Origin: Borborobacter arsenicus
GTDB lineage: Bacteria > Pseudomonadota > Alphaproteobacteria > Rhizobiales > Rhizobiaceae
Assembly (NCBI RefSeq): GCF_003934165.1
Contig: NZ_RKST01000006.1
Location: 186,001-250,000, forward strand
Direction of reading: 5' to 3'
DNA length: 64,000 nucleotides
Position 1 is the stretch's first letter, and every line of letters begins with the position of its first letter. Shown piece by piece: positions 8,521-16,544 of this stretch. The translations under genes and the position numbers were made by a program. The notes beneath the pieces are model-generated. The model ran no database searches. It worked only from the letters and a program-made list of their open reading frames with translations, and was not told the DNA's origin.

Positions 8521-9666
8521 AGCCTGCTCAGGTTTCCGCCTCCTGGCGAACCCTGCCGAGGCAGCGATGAACGCGGCGACAACGAAAGTGAATGCGATCC
8601 CGCCAGCGAGCAGGCCGAGATTGACCGCCGCAAAATCCCCGGCCAGCGAATAGACGATCGTTGCCGGCATCTGTCCAATACCGGTGGCAAGGAGAAACCG
8701 CCAGAACGGAACGCGGACCAGCCCTGCCGCATAGGACACGAAATCGAACGACACAAAGGGTAGCAGCCGTGCGATGAACACCGCCCAGGCGCCGTAGCGG
8801 TCCGTATGGGCCTCGAAACGCGCCAGGCTGGCCCCGGGCACGAATCGTTCGATCAACGAATGGCCGAGCCAGCGCGCGAGCCCGTAGCAGGCAATCGCGC
8901 CCAGCGTTGCCCCGCTCCAGGACAGCAGCGCCCCATAGACCCAGCCGAACAGCGCCGCATTGGCGAAGGTGACGAGAAAGGCAGGCAGCGGCGCGATGAC
9001 CGCCTGGAAGATGAAAAGGGCGATTGAGGTCAGCGGTGCCCACGGCCCCATGCTTTCCACAAAACCGCGCAGCGCCGAGACGTCGGCCATGGCGAAAAGG
9101 AAGACCAGCCGGTCGATCTCGATCCTGACCGGGGTGATGAAAAGATAGGCCGCAAGCAACGTCAGCAGAAAGGCGATCTGCGGCCAGTAGCCGAATGTCG
9201 CCATCTTGCCCTTCGGTGCGCCTGATGGGCCCAAAGCCGCGGCCAGCGCTTCGACCGTGCCTCGCTTTTTGGAAAGGTCATATCCGGCGGCCGCCGCGCG
9301 GGCCGAGACATCTTCGAACGACCGCCCCCGCCTAACGCCGGCAGCAGCCCACAGCATGGCAGACCGAAATCCGCTCTGGCAAAAGCCAAGCACCGGACCC
9401 CGAGAACCGGAAATGACTTCGGCAAGCGCCCTGACCTGCGCGGGTTTGGCGTTCATGCCGCGAAAAGCTATCGACACATAGGCAAGTCCGGCGGTCTCGG
9501 CTGCCGCCCGCAATTCCTCGTCGGTCGGCTGGCCCTGCGCCTCGCCATCCGGCCGATTGTTGACCACCGTCGTCACACCCGCCTTCGCCAGTTCGGCCAT
9601 GTCGGCCGCACCAAGCTGCGCGCTGACCCAGAACGCCGGATCGAGCTCTCGAATTTCAACCGACAT
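8518..9666 (-). CDS. Fusion of DUF442/TIGR01244 phosphatase-sulfurtransferase-like domain with VTT (TVP38/DedA-like) membrane domain
   Basis: The 382-residue protein joins two domains. Residues 1-140 match the beta-lactamase-hydrolase-like/TIGR01244 family: a VVNNRPDGE strand, Cys96 in GFCQSGFRSA, and alternating helices. This is the domain fused to sulfur dioxygenases in the Agrobacterium BigR system. Residues 160-375 hold about six membrane helices with a VTT-type core (PLPAFLVTFANAALFGWVYGALLSW as two overlapping segments, and RLLPFVSFDFVSYAAGL). The likely role is a membrane protein with a soluble thiol-chemistry head, but the substrate is unknown. The start at 9666 begins the domain at MSVEIREL. 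The C-terminus RRRKPEQA is followed by a TAG lying inside the repeat. Confidence 0.85.
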   Translation of the reverse strand: MSVEIRELDPAFWVSAQLGAADMAELAKAGVTTVVNNRPDGEAQGQPTDEELRAAAETAGLAYVSIAFRGMNAKPAQVRALAEVISGSRGPVLGFCQSGFRSAMLWAAAGVRRGRSFEDVSARAAAAGYDLSKKRGTVEALAAALGPSGAPKGKMATFGYWPQIAFLLTLLAAYLFITPVRIEIDRLVFLFAMADVSALRGFVESMGPWAPLTSIALFIFQAVIAPLPAFLVTFANAALFGWVYGALLSWSGATLGAIACYGLARWLGHSLIERFVPGASLARFEAHTDRYGAWAVFIARLLPFVSFDFVSYAAGLVRVPFWRFLLATGIGQMPATIVYSLAGDFAAVNLGLLAGGIAFTFVVAAFIAASAGFARRRKPEQA

Positions 9667-10008
9667 CCAAGGCCTCCGGCCGGCGGGAGAAGAAGCAAGG
9701 ACGAACTGAACCCCGAGCCAACCCAACGAAGGAGGCGGATGCAGTGGCAGAGACCGGCGAGAAAGCAGCCGATAGCCGTCGAATCCAGCACGACCAAGTC
9801 ACCATCCATCGCCAATGGTGGTCGCGGGCAGAGCCGGTCGGAAGAAAAGCGCCCCGAGCCTCGGGGCCTGTGTCGAAGGCCACGCCTTACTCTCATGTCG
9901 GCCCTGAAGATTGTCAATGCCATGTCCGGGTCGGCACATGCAGTGAATTGCAGGCTCCGCCGAGCTGTGGATCCGGGTCTCACGAAGCCTGTGGCTTTTG
10001 GAGATCGT
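9667..10008. other. 342-base intergenic region between two minus-strand genes
   Basis: No convincing gene is visible on either strand; the open frames here lack ribosome binding sites and have atypical composition. The region holds the terminator of the histidine kinase gene (hairpin at 9851-9867) and, nearer 9667-9800, must contain the promoter of the DUF442-VTT gene. No recognisable operator was found. Confidence 0.6.
9842..9868 (-). terminator. Rho-independent terminator downstream of the HWE kinase gene
   Basis: Read on the minus strand, GCCCCGA-GGC-TCGGGGC forms a seven-pair GC hairpin followed by GCTTTTCTTCC. It lies about 140 bases after the kinase stop and 175 bases before the next minus-strand start, so it separates the two transcripts. 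Confidence 0.65.
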
Positions 10009-11004
10009 CTAGGCGCGCAACCTGGGAAGCGTCAGCACGTAACAAAGATACCCTCGGCCCTGACGCCGCGAAATCTGGCCGGAAAGCTGCTTTTCGACCG
10101 TCAGCTTCAGAAGCGTCGATCCGTAACCGCTATGCGACGGGCGATGAGCGGGGATGGAACCTGCAGTTTCCGCCCATCGCAATCGCAACACCTGCCCCCT
10201 GTTGGAAATATGGATCGACAATCGGCCGTCATTGGCGGCAAGCGCGCCATATTTGAGGGAATTGGTCGCCAATTCGTGGATCAGCAAGGCGAAAGAGGTG
10301 ACTTCCCCGGTGTCGATGGACACATCGTCGCCGTTAAACCTGGCGGCGAGTGCGCCGTCATCGCCACAATAGGGGCGAAGGATGGCCTCGATTAGCCCCT
10401 TCAGCCCGCCACTTGCCGCCGAACTCGGCTCTGTGCCGCTTATCCGCAGATATTGATGCGCGTTGTGCAGTGCTTCGAGCCGCTTCCTCAATATGTTCAG
10501 CACAGGCAGCAGCTCCGGCGATTCTCGTGCGGAAAGACCGACCAGGCCGTTGACGAGGGTAAAGATGTTCTTGATGCGGTGATCGAGTTCGTGCGCGACC
10601 AGCTCGCGCTCCAGGCTTACGGTCTTTTCAAGATGGATATCGGTGGAGGTTCCGTACCAGCGTAAAACGCGGCCGTTTTCATCCAGCTTGGGTGTCGCCG
10701 TAAGGCGCAACCAGCGATACTCGCCGCTGTTGTGCCACAAGCGATATTCGATCTCATAAGGTTCTTTGGCGGCGGGAAGCTCTCTTCGCTTCTGTTCGAC
10801 CCGCTCCCTGTCATCAGGATGCACCAGCGACGTCCAGGTCTCGGCATCGACCGCATCAATTCTTTCGCCGACGAACTCCCTCAGCTTACGATTGACGTAG
10901 TCGTGCCGGCCATCGCTATCGACGCTCCACAGGATTTGCGGGACATCATCGGCGACCCTGTCGAAACTCCCGCTCAATCCATCCTTATGGTCAGGTATTG
11001 GCAT
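10009..11004 (-). CDS. PAS domain-containing HWE-family sensor histidine kinase
   Basis: A 331-residue soluble kinase with no membrane segment. A PAS domain fills residues 15-125 (VPQILWSVDSDGRHDYVNRK, then a PAC motif GEYRWLRLTATP and GTSTDIH). The HWE dimerisation box is HELDHRIKNIFTLVNGL with phospho-acceptor His142. The ATPase part has HELATNSLKYGAL (N box with the HWE histidine) and RWAE (the W-x-E signature of the G1 box). The start at 11004 has GGAGGAGGCA immediately upstream. No response regulator gene is adjacent, so it is an orphan. Many HWE kinases feed the alphaproteobacterial general stress response, but that link is inference. Confidence 0.92.
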   Translation of the reverse strand: MPIPDHKDGLSGSFDRVADDVPQILWSVDSDGRHDYVNRKLREFVGERIDAVDAETWTSLVHPDDRERVEQKRRELPAAKEPYEIEYRLWHNSGEYRWLRLTATPKLDENGRVLRWYGTSTDIHLEKTVSLERELVAHELDHRIKNIFTLVNGLVGLSARESPELLPVLNILRKRLEALHNAHQYLRISGTEPSSAASGGLKGLIEAILRPYCGDDGALAARFNGDDVSIDTGEVTSFALLIHELATNSLKYGALAANDGRLSIHISNRGQVLRLRWAETAGSIPAHRPSHSGYGSTLLKLTVEKQLSGQISRRQGRGYLCYVLTLPRLRA

Positions 11005-11385
11005 TGCCTCCTCCACCGCAACATAAGAAAAACACAAGTGGTCCGGCCCAACAAGCCGGTAGAGGAAGCGCTGGCTCGATACGCGGCCCGGAATCTTCAA
11101 CACCGATCAGGGAAGTCAGTTCGCCTCGACTTCATCAAGGTGCTGACGAGCCGAGACATCAGGGCTGGCAGTCCAGAACGCTTGCGCGCCAGATTCGTCG
11201 CTAGACGCAGGACGCCGGATCAGGCTTGTTTCAACCAATCGATGCCCCAAGCCACGGCCGCATGGCGGCGGCAGAAAACGTTCAACCTCTGTTCAGATAA
11301 ACGGGACCACCTTCGTGGACCCTATACTCTTAGGATATCGGGACTCAGCCTGCCAACTGGAAAACCGCGTCTTAGGCTGCAATGA
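11005..11385. other. 381-base intergenic region between the HWE kinase and tRNA-Ser
   Basis: I see no supported gene here. Plus-strand frames through it are arginine-rich shadows without a ribosome binding site. The part next to 11005 is the kinase 5' region with its GGAGGAGG ribosome binding site (minus strand). No integrase, direct repeat or attachment-site remnant is visible next to the tRNA. Confidence 0.5.
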
Positions 11386-11475
11386 TGGCGGAGAGAGCGG
11401 GATTCGAACCCGCGATACGGTTCCCCGTATACACACTTTCCAGGCGTGCGCCTTCAACCACTCGGCCACCTCTCC
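11386..11475 (-). tRNA. tRNA-Ser (anticodon GGA)
   Basis: Read on the minus strand, the acceptor GGAGAGG pairs with TCTCTCC, followed by discriminator G and an encoded CCA (11386-11388). TGGCCGAGTGG is a class II D arm. The anticodon stem-loop is CGCAC-GC-CTGGAAA-GTGTG, with GGA reading UCC/UCU serine codons. A long variable arm (ATACGGGGAACCGTAT) and the T arm GCGGG-TTCGAAT-CCCGC complete a 90-base serine tRNA. The long variable arm and the anticodon both support serine. Confidence 0.97.
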
Positions 11476-11645
11476 GCAAGCGACGGCCTTTGTCAGGCGA
11501 TGGTCGTTCGCCGGGCTCATCTAGTCGATCCTGAGCCGAATGCCAAGCCTGAGATGGCGATTGTTTGCACCCTGGCGCAAAGAACCTCGTCATTATTATT
11601 TTATGGCTGCATGACGGCCGATTGCGAAGCACGATCACCGGTCCT

Positions 11646-12008
11646 ATGTGTGAAGGGCAAATCGCATGCGAAGGATTCTGGTCTTTGCGCTTTCTGTTCA
11701 GGCTTTTGGCGATGATTTCCCTGGCGGTCGCCGTCATCATGGCCGTGCTCGATGCGACACGCACGATCGCCGCCTCGCAGCTTGTCACGACCCCGCTCGA
11801 CACAAGCTGGGCGGCGGTATCCCCCGACAGCCTGAACGCTGCCCAGCAATTCGTCCGGGTTCAGATACACCCGCTGCTATGGGACCCCATCATCGTTTCG
11901 GTCCTCGACATGCCCGGATTTGCGGTGTTCGCTATTCTGGCATTCCTGCTTTACGCCATCGGGCGCAAGCCGGCGCGGCGCATCGGCCGCTTCATTGCCG
12001 AAGGATGA
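11646..12008 (+). CDS. Small membrane protein, hypothetical
   Basis: A 120-residue protein with two predicted membrane helices: [18 protein letters not shown] near residues 20-38 and [16 protein letters not shown] near residues 88-104. They flank a 45-residue loop containing [23 protein letters not shown] short basic C-terminus ([14 protein letters not shown]) should face the cytoplasm. I recognise the pattern from uncharacterised Rhizobiales proteins but know no function. The start is set at ATG 11646; a longer frame from 11565 lacks a ribosome binding site. It lies 71 bases upstream of msrA and may be co-transcribed with it. Confidence 0.65.
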   Translation: MCEGQIACEGFWSLRFLFRLLAMISLAVAVIMAVLDATRTIAASQLVTTPLDTSWAAVSPDSLNAAQQFVRVQIHPLLWDPIIVSVLDMPGFAVFAILAFLLYAIGRKPARRIGRFIAEG

Positions 12009-12079
12009 CTGCCCAGGCGATCGTGCCCATGCGGATACGAAACCGGCGGCCGGCATATGTGGAAGATAGGAGACGCTCC

Positions 12080-12748
12080 ATGTTTTTCCTGAGTGACATG
12101 CTGAACAAGAAACTCAACCTGCCCAAGCCGGCCGAAGCGCTGCCGGGGCGGGACAAGCCGATCCCGACCGCCGCAAAGCATTTTGTCTCGAAACGGCCGT
12201 TGAAGGGCCCCTATCCGGAAGGGCTGGAAATGGCCTTGTTCGGCCTGGGCTGCTTCTGGGGTGCCGAGCGCATGTTCTGGCAGATGGACGGCGTGTGGAT
12301 CACCGCGGCTGGCTATGCCGGTGGCATCACGCCCAATCCGACCTATCAGGAAACCTGCACGGGCCTCACCGGACATGCCGAAGTCGTACTGGTCGTCTTC
12401 GATCCGAAGATCGTCTCCTATACGGACCTGCTGAAGGCATTCTGGGAAAATCATGACCCGACGCAAGGCATGCGCCAGGGTAATGATGTCGGCACCACCT
12501 ACCGCTCCGCCATCTACACGTTCGGGGAGGTGCAGCATCAGGCTGCCATCGCCTCGCGCGATGTCTATCAGGCGTCGCTGCGCGGTGCCGGGCACGACAA
12601 GATCACGACCGAGATCGCGCCCGCCCCGGAATTCTATTTCGCCGAAGAGGAACACCAGCAGTATCTGGCCAAGAATCCCTATGGCTATTGCGCACTGAAA
12701 GGCACCGGCGTGAGCTGCGCCATGCCGGAAGAGACCGCCCGGACCTGA
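12080..12748 (+). CDS. msrA: Peptide-methionine (S)-S-oxide reductase MsrA
   Basis: MsrA reduces methionine-S-sulfoxide in proteins, repairing oxidative damage in the cytoplasm. The 222-residue protein carries the catalytic [11 protein letters not shown] motif with Cys58, followed by [29 protein letters not shown] and [13 protein letters not shown], all family hallmarks. A resolving cysteine region is seen near the C-terminus ([12 protein letters not shown]). A roughly 50-residue N-terminal extension before the catalytic motif is usual for the rhizobial form. AGGAG lies 8 bases before the ATG at 12080. Confidence 0.96.
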   Translation: MFFLSDMLNKKLNLPKPAEALPGRDKPIPTAAKHFVSKRPLKGPYPEGLEMALFGLGCFWGAERMFWQMDGVWITAAGYAGGITPNPTYQETCTGLTGHAEVVLVVFDPKIVSYTDLLKAFWENHDPTQGMRQGNDVGTTYRSAIYTFGEVQHQAAIASRDVYQASLRGAGHDKITTEIAPAPEFYFAEEEHQQYLAKNPYGYCALKGTGVSCAMPEETART

Positions 12749-12951
12749 TCCGCAAACACGTTCGAGGGCCTGTATTTCAAGGCTGCCGTAGCGTTATCCA
12801 AATGGTCAAGATTCCGCGTGAATTTTGTTTTGGGCCGTGCAAGACTGGCTTTGGGTGGGAGGTTAGGTTTCTCGCCATGCGCCGTGAAGCACCGGGAAAC
12901 AAGGCGTGCACGCGGCACCCAAGTGGAAATAACCAACAGGGTGTGGATCAC
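12749..12951 (+). other. 203-base leader upstream of the BMP-family binding protein gene
   Basis: No gene fits here. The DNA contains GC-rich inverted segments (GCGCCGTG near 12880 against CACGCGGC near 12910), so a folded 5' leader is possible. I cannot match it to a known riboswitch. The promoter of the nucleoside uptake locus presumably lies in the first half. Confidence 0.4.
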
Positions 12952-13941
12952 ATGAAGCGTATCGTTCTTGGCCTTCTGGCCGCAACCGCAATGGCGTTTC
13001 CGGCGCTTGCCGCGGATATCAAGCCGGCAATCATCTATGATCTCGGCGGCAAGTTCGACAAATCCTTCAACGAAGCAGCCTTCAACGGCGCCGAAAAGTT
13101 CAAGCAGGAAACCGGGATCGCCTATCGCGATTTCGAAATCCAGAACGACGCCCAGCGCGAACAAGCGCTGCGCAAGTTTGCCGAAGACGGTAACAGCCCG
13201 ATCGTGATGGCGGGCTTCTCCTGGGCGGCTGCGCTGGAAAAGGTCGCGCCCGAATTCCCCGACGTCCAGTTCACGCTGATCGACATGGTGGTCGACAAGC
13301 CCAATGTCCGCTCCGTCGTCTATAAGGAGCAGGAAGGCTCCTATGTTGTGGGCGTGATGGCGGCCATCGCCTCCAAGTCCAAGAAGGTCGGCTTCGTCGG
13401 CGGCATGGACATTCCGCTGATCCGCAAATTCGGCTGCGGCTATGTCGGCGGCGCCAAGGCGGCCGGCGCGACTGACGTCATCTACAACATGACCGGCGAC
13501 ACGCCGGCGGCCTGGAACGATCCCACCAAGGGCGGTGAGATCGCCAAGGCGCAGATGGACCAGGGCGCGGACGTCATCTATGCCGCAGCCGGCGGCACCG
13601 GCGTCGGCGTGCTGCAGGCGGCGGCCGATGCGGGCAAGCTCGGCATCGGGGTCGATTCCAACCAGAACGGGTTGCAGCCCGGCAAGGTGCTGACCTCGAT
13701 GGTCAAGCGCGTCGATGTCGCCGTCTACAACGCCTTCACCGACGCGAAGAACGACAAGTTCACCCCCGGCATCAACGATCTTGGGCTGAAGGAAGGCGGC
13801 GTCGACTACGCCATGGACGATAACAACAAGGATCTGGTTACAGAAGAGATGAAGGCGGCGGCCGAGAAGGCCAAGGCCGACATCATCGCCGGAACCATCC
13901 AGGTCCATGACTACATGTCGGACAATTCCTGCCCCTATTGA
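12952..13941 (+). CDS. BMP family ABC transporter substrate-binding protein (nucleoside-type)
   Basis: A 329-residue periplasmic binding protein of the BMP/PnrA family, which binds nucleosides in characterised members. The signal peptide MKRIVLGLLAATAMAFPALA is followed by ADIKPAIIYDLGGKFDKSFNEAAFNGAEKF, the diagnostic BMP N-terminus. GVMAAIASKSKKVGFVGGMDIP and GADVIYAAAGGTGVGVLQAA are conserved. No lipobox cysteine is present, so it should be free in the periplasm, unlike Gram-positive BmpA. The ATPase and permease genes of the same transporter start 1.07 kb downstream, beyond two minus-strand genes. A strong terminator follows, so it forms its own transcript. Confidence 0.92.
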   Translation: MKRIVLGLLAATAMAFPALAADIKPAIIYDLGGKFDKSFNEAAFNGAEKFKQETGIAYRDFEIQNDAQREQALRKFAEDGNSPIVMAGFSWAAALEKVAPEFPDVQFTLIDMVVDKPNVRSVVYKEQEGSYVVGVMAAIASKSKKVGFVGGMDIPLIRKFGCGYVGGAKAAGATDVIYNMTGDTPAAWNDPTKGGEIAKAQMDQGADVIYAAAGGTGVGVLQAAADAGKLGIGVDSNQNGLQPGKVLTSMVKRVDVAVYNAFTDAKNDKFTPGINDLGLKEGGVDYAMDDNNKDLVTEEMKAAAEKAKADIIAGTIQVHDYMSDNSCPY

Positions 13942-13965
13942 AGCGCAAGAACAGGACGCAAGCCG

Positions 13966-13999
13966 GAACCGCCGCCCACAATGGCGGCGGTTCTTTTTT
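13966..13999 (+). terminator. Rho-independent terminator of the BMP protein gene
   Basis: GAACCGCCGCC and GGCGGCGGTTC form a perfect 11-pair stem around a six-base loop, followed by TTTTTT. It is 25 bases after the stop codon. The opposite strand lacks a T tract, so it terminates mainly the plus-strand transcript. Confidence 0.9.
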
Positions 14000-14016
14000 G
14001 GCCGTTCTTTCCCGGA

Positions 14017-14469
14017 CTATTCCTGAACAGGCCCGCAATCGGCCGGCGCAGGCGCAGTGCCGACGCTGCCCGCCGCATAGCCCAGGCCACAAGCGGCCAG
14101 GAGCGACAGTGCCATGAGCGGCAGGCGCCATCCCGACGCGGTGCGCCGCGTCGAGCCCACCCCAGGCTCCACCGGTGCCGGTGTTGCAGGAGCAGGTGAG
14201 GAGGCGGGAGCGGTCTCGCCCGGCCCTGCCACGCCTATTTGCGGCTGCGCCGTCAGATGCGCGGTTATGGATTTCCACAATGCGGGCGCTGCGCCCTGAT
14301 GCGGCTTGGTGAGATCGAACAGATGCATGCGCTCGGCGACCCGGACCATTGCATCCAGAAAGGCCGGGTCGTGCTCCAGATCACGCTCGGCGCGCTCCCG
14401 CTCGTCCTCGTCCATCAGGCCGAGCACATATTTGCTCGCCCTGGCCATGCGATCCCTTTCATCGACCAT
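14017..14469 (-). CDS. Anti-sigma-factor-like membrane protein, orphan
   Basis: A 150-residue protein. The N-terminal 60 residues (ASKYVLGLMDEDERERAERDL, then DPAFLDAMVRVAERM) resemble the sigma-binding domain of RskA/ChrR-like anti-sigma factors, whose signature is YxLGxLxxxERxxxExxL. A proline/alanine-rich linker and one membrane helix (LPLMALSLLAACGLGYAAG, about residues 115-133) end the protein. No zinc-binding HxxxCxxC motif is visible. No ECF sigma factor gene is in the neighbourhood, which is unusual. The start at 14469 is preceded on the coding strand by eleven consecutive G and TGAAC. The function is inferred from fold similarity only. Confidence 0.65.
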   Translation of the reverse strand: MVDERDRMARASKYVLGLMDEDERERAERDLEHDPAFLDAMVRVAERMHLFDLTKPHQGAAPALWKSITAHLTAQPQIGVAGPGETAPASSPAPATPAPVEPGVGSTRRTASGWRLPLMALSLLAACGLGYAAGSVGTAPAPADCGPVQE

Positions 14470-14474
14470 GTTCA

Positions 14475-14485
14475 CCCCCCCCCCC
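14475..14485. repeat. 11-base C homopolymer at the ribosome binding site of the anti-sigma-like gene
   Basis: Eleven C on the plus strand (G11 on the coding strand) lie five bases before the ATG at 14469. The tract occupies the Shine-Dalgarno position. Long G/C tracts slip during replication, so the tract length may vary between cells, or may be a sequencing error. Confidence 0.8.
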
Positions 14486-14625
14486 GCATGATCAGATCGG
14501 CCGCGCCGAATCATGCCTTGCCGGCCGATAAGCTCAGATCAGCAGCATTTTCGATGCGCGTAAAGCCTGACCTGCGGCCGGCAGCGAAAGGAGCCATCGG
14601 GGCCGTTTGTTGCCGACGAGAGATG

Positions 14626-14835
14626 TCACCAGTGCGGCGGCTTGGTTATCTCATGGCCGGGAGCGGTCTGCTCCTCCAGCGTGAGGAACCGATCCGTCAG
14701 CGCATCAAGCTTGCGCGTCAATTGTGCGATCACTTTCCACTGCTCGGCGATCTGGCCAGACAGTTCCTCGATCGTCTTGTCCTGCTCGGCCGAACGAATC
14801 TCGAGCGTAGTGAGGCGTTCGGTTGGCGATGTCAT
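14626..14835 (-). CDS. slyX: SlyX family protein
   Basis: A 69-residue coiled-coil protein of the SlyX family: MTSPTERLTTLEIRSAEQDK, TIEELSGQIAEQWKVIAQLT, then a conserved C-terminal PPHW (KPPHW). The heptad pattern runs through residues 6-55. SlyX proteins have no established biochemical role. The start at 14835 is favoured by an upstream AGGACAGGG; the longer frame from 14901 adds a stretch without homology. It is divergent from the ABC ATPase gene that begins at 15012. Confidence 0.88.
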   Translation of the reverse strand: MTSPTERLTTLEIRSAEQDKTIEELSGQIAEQWKVIAQLTRKLDALTDRFLTLEEQTAPGHEITKPPHW

Positions 14836-15011
14836 ATCCCTGTCCTTCCGCGCGGTTGCAACGTCGGCGACAAACCATGGATCTGCCCCTGCGGCAACCA
14901 TGGAAACCGGCAGACCTGCCTTGATTTGCTGGCCATGGCTGCCGATTGGCAGGCGAATAGCAGCATGCTAGCCTTCCGCCCGGCGACAAGAAAATGGGAG
15001 CGGGACGTCGC

Positions 15012-16544
15012 ATGGCGGAAGCTGCAATCGAGCTCGTCGGCATCAACAAGAGCTTTGGTGCCGTCTGGGCCAATCGCGACATCAATCTTCAAATCGCTCC
15101 CGGCACGATCCACGGCATCATCGGCGAGAACGGTGCCGGCAAATCGACGCTGATGTCGATCCTCTACGGCTTCTACCAGGCCGACAGCGGCGAAATCCGC
15201 GTCGGCGGCAAACCGATTTCGATAAAGGCACCAAACGATGCCATCGCCGTCGGCATCGGCATGGTGCATCAGCATTTCATGCTGGTGGAGAATTTCACCG
15301 TGCTGGAGAATGTCATTCTGGGCGCGGAGGGCGAGGCGCTGCTCAAGAACAGCATCGCCAAAGCCCGCTCCGAACTCCAGCGGCTGGAGAAGGAATACGG
15401 GCTGGAGGTCGACCCCGACGCCATCGTCGAGGAACTACCGGTCGGCCTGCAACAGCGCGTCGAAATCCTGAAGGCGCTCTATCGCGGCGCGGAGATCCTG
15501 ATCCTCGACGAGCCCACCGGCGTGCTGACACCCGCGGAGGCCGATCACCTGTTCCGCATTCTCCAGCAGTTGAGGGAACAGGGAAAGACGATCGTGCTGA
15601 TCACGCACAAGCTGCGCGAGATCATGGCGATCACCGACACGGTCTCCGTCATGCGGCAGGGAACGATGGTTGCCACCCGCGAAACGGCAAAGACCACGGT
15701 GGAGGAACTGGCGGAACTGATGGTCGGCAGGCGGGTATTGCTGCGCGTCGAGAAGGGTGCGGCCAAGCCCGAGCGGGCAAAACTTTCGGTCAAGGACCTG
15801 ACAGTCAGGGATTCCCGCGGCGTCACCATGGTAGACGGCGTTTCCTTCGATGTTCGCGCCGGCGAGATCGTCGGCATTGCCGGCGTGGCGGGCAACGGCC
15901 AATCCGAACTCATCGAGGCGATTTGCGGCGTGCGGTGCGCGGTCTCGGGCAGTGTCGTCCTTGACGGCGAGCCCATCGATGTCACCGGCATCGCCGATCC
16001 GGGCGAACTGCGCGACCGTGGCCTTGCCCATGTGCCGGAGGACCGGCACCATGTCGGCCTGGTGCTGGCTTTCGAGGAGAATGAGAACGCGATCCTCGGC
16101 TATCACGACAAGGGCGAGTATCTCAAAGGTCCGTTCCTCGACATCGATGCGATCCGCGACGACGCGCGCACGATGATAGAGCGCTATGACATAAGGCCCG
16201 GCGACTGCCGGCTGAAAACCGCCAATTTCTCCGGCGGTAACCAGCAGAAGATCATTCTGGCGCGCGAAATGGAGCAGGACCCAGGCGTGCTGATCGTCGG
16301 CCAGCCGACCCGAGGCGTCGATGTTGGCGCCATCGAATTCATCCACAAGCGACTGATAGCCATGCGCGACCAGGGCAAGGCGGTCCTGCTGATATCGGTC
16401 GAACTCGACGAAATCCGTGCGCTTTCGGACCGCATCCTGGTGATGTTTGCCGGCCGCATCGTGGGCGAGCGCGGCCCTGATGCGACGGAGGGCGAGCTCG
16501 GCCTGCTGATGGCTGGTATCGAGCATCGGGAGGCTGCCGAATGA
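15012..16544 (+). CDS. ABC transporter ATP-binding protein, BMP/nucleoside type (two ABC domains)
   Basis: A 510-residue tandem ATPase energising nucleoside uptake with the two permeases downstream. The first domain has Walker A GENGAGKST near residue 38 and Walker B ILILDEPTGVL near residue 165. The second has a degenerate Walker A GVAGNGQSE near residue 296, the signature NFSGGNQQK near residue 407 and Walker B-like GVLIVGQPTRGVD. Unequal tandem domains are typical of the RbsA/NupO/YufO family. The ATG at 15012 is preferred over 14994 because GGGAG lies upstream of it. It overlaps the permease gene by four bases. Confidence 0.93.
   Translation: MAEAAIELVGINKSFGAVWANRDINLQIAPGTIHGIIGENGAGKSTLMSILYGFYQADSGEIRVGGKPISIKAPNDAIAVGIGMVHQHFMLVENFTVLENVILGAEGEALLKNSIAKARSELQRLEKEYGLEVDPDAIVEELPVGLQQRVEILKALYRGAEILILDEPTGVLTPAEADHLFRILQQLREQGKTIVLITHKLREIMAITDTVSVMRQGTMVATRETAKTTVEELAELMVGRRVLLRVEKGAAKPERAKLSVKDLTVRDSRGVTMVDGVSFDVRAGEIVGIAGVAGNGQSELIEAICGVRCAVSGSVVLDGEPIDVTGIADPGELRDRGLAHVPEDRHHVGLVLAFEENENAILGYHDKGEYLKGPFLDIDAIRDDARTMIERYDIRPGDCRLKTANFSGGNQQKIILAREMEQDPGVLIVGQPTRGVDVGAIEFIHKRLIAMRDQGKAVLLISVELDEIRALSDRILVMFAGRIVGERGPDATEGELGLLMAGIEHREAAE

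Noticed and set aside
11386-11475. tRNA-Ser as an integration site of a genomic island
   Set aside because: No integrase gene, direct repeat of the tRNA end, or change of gene style appears on either side.
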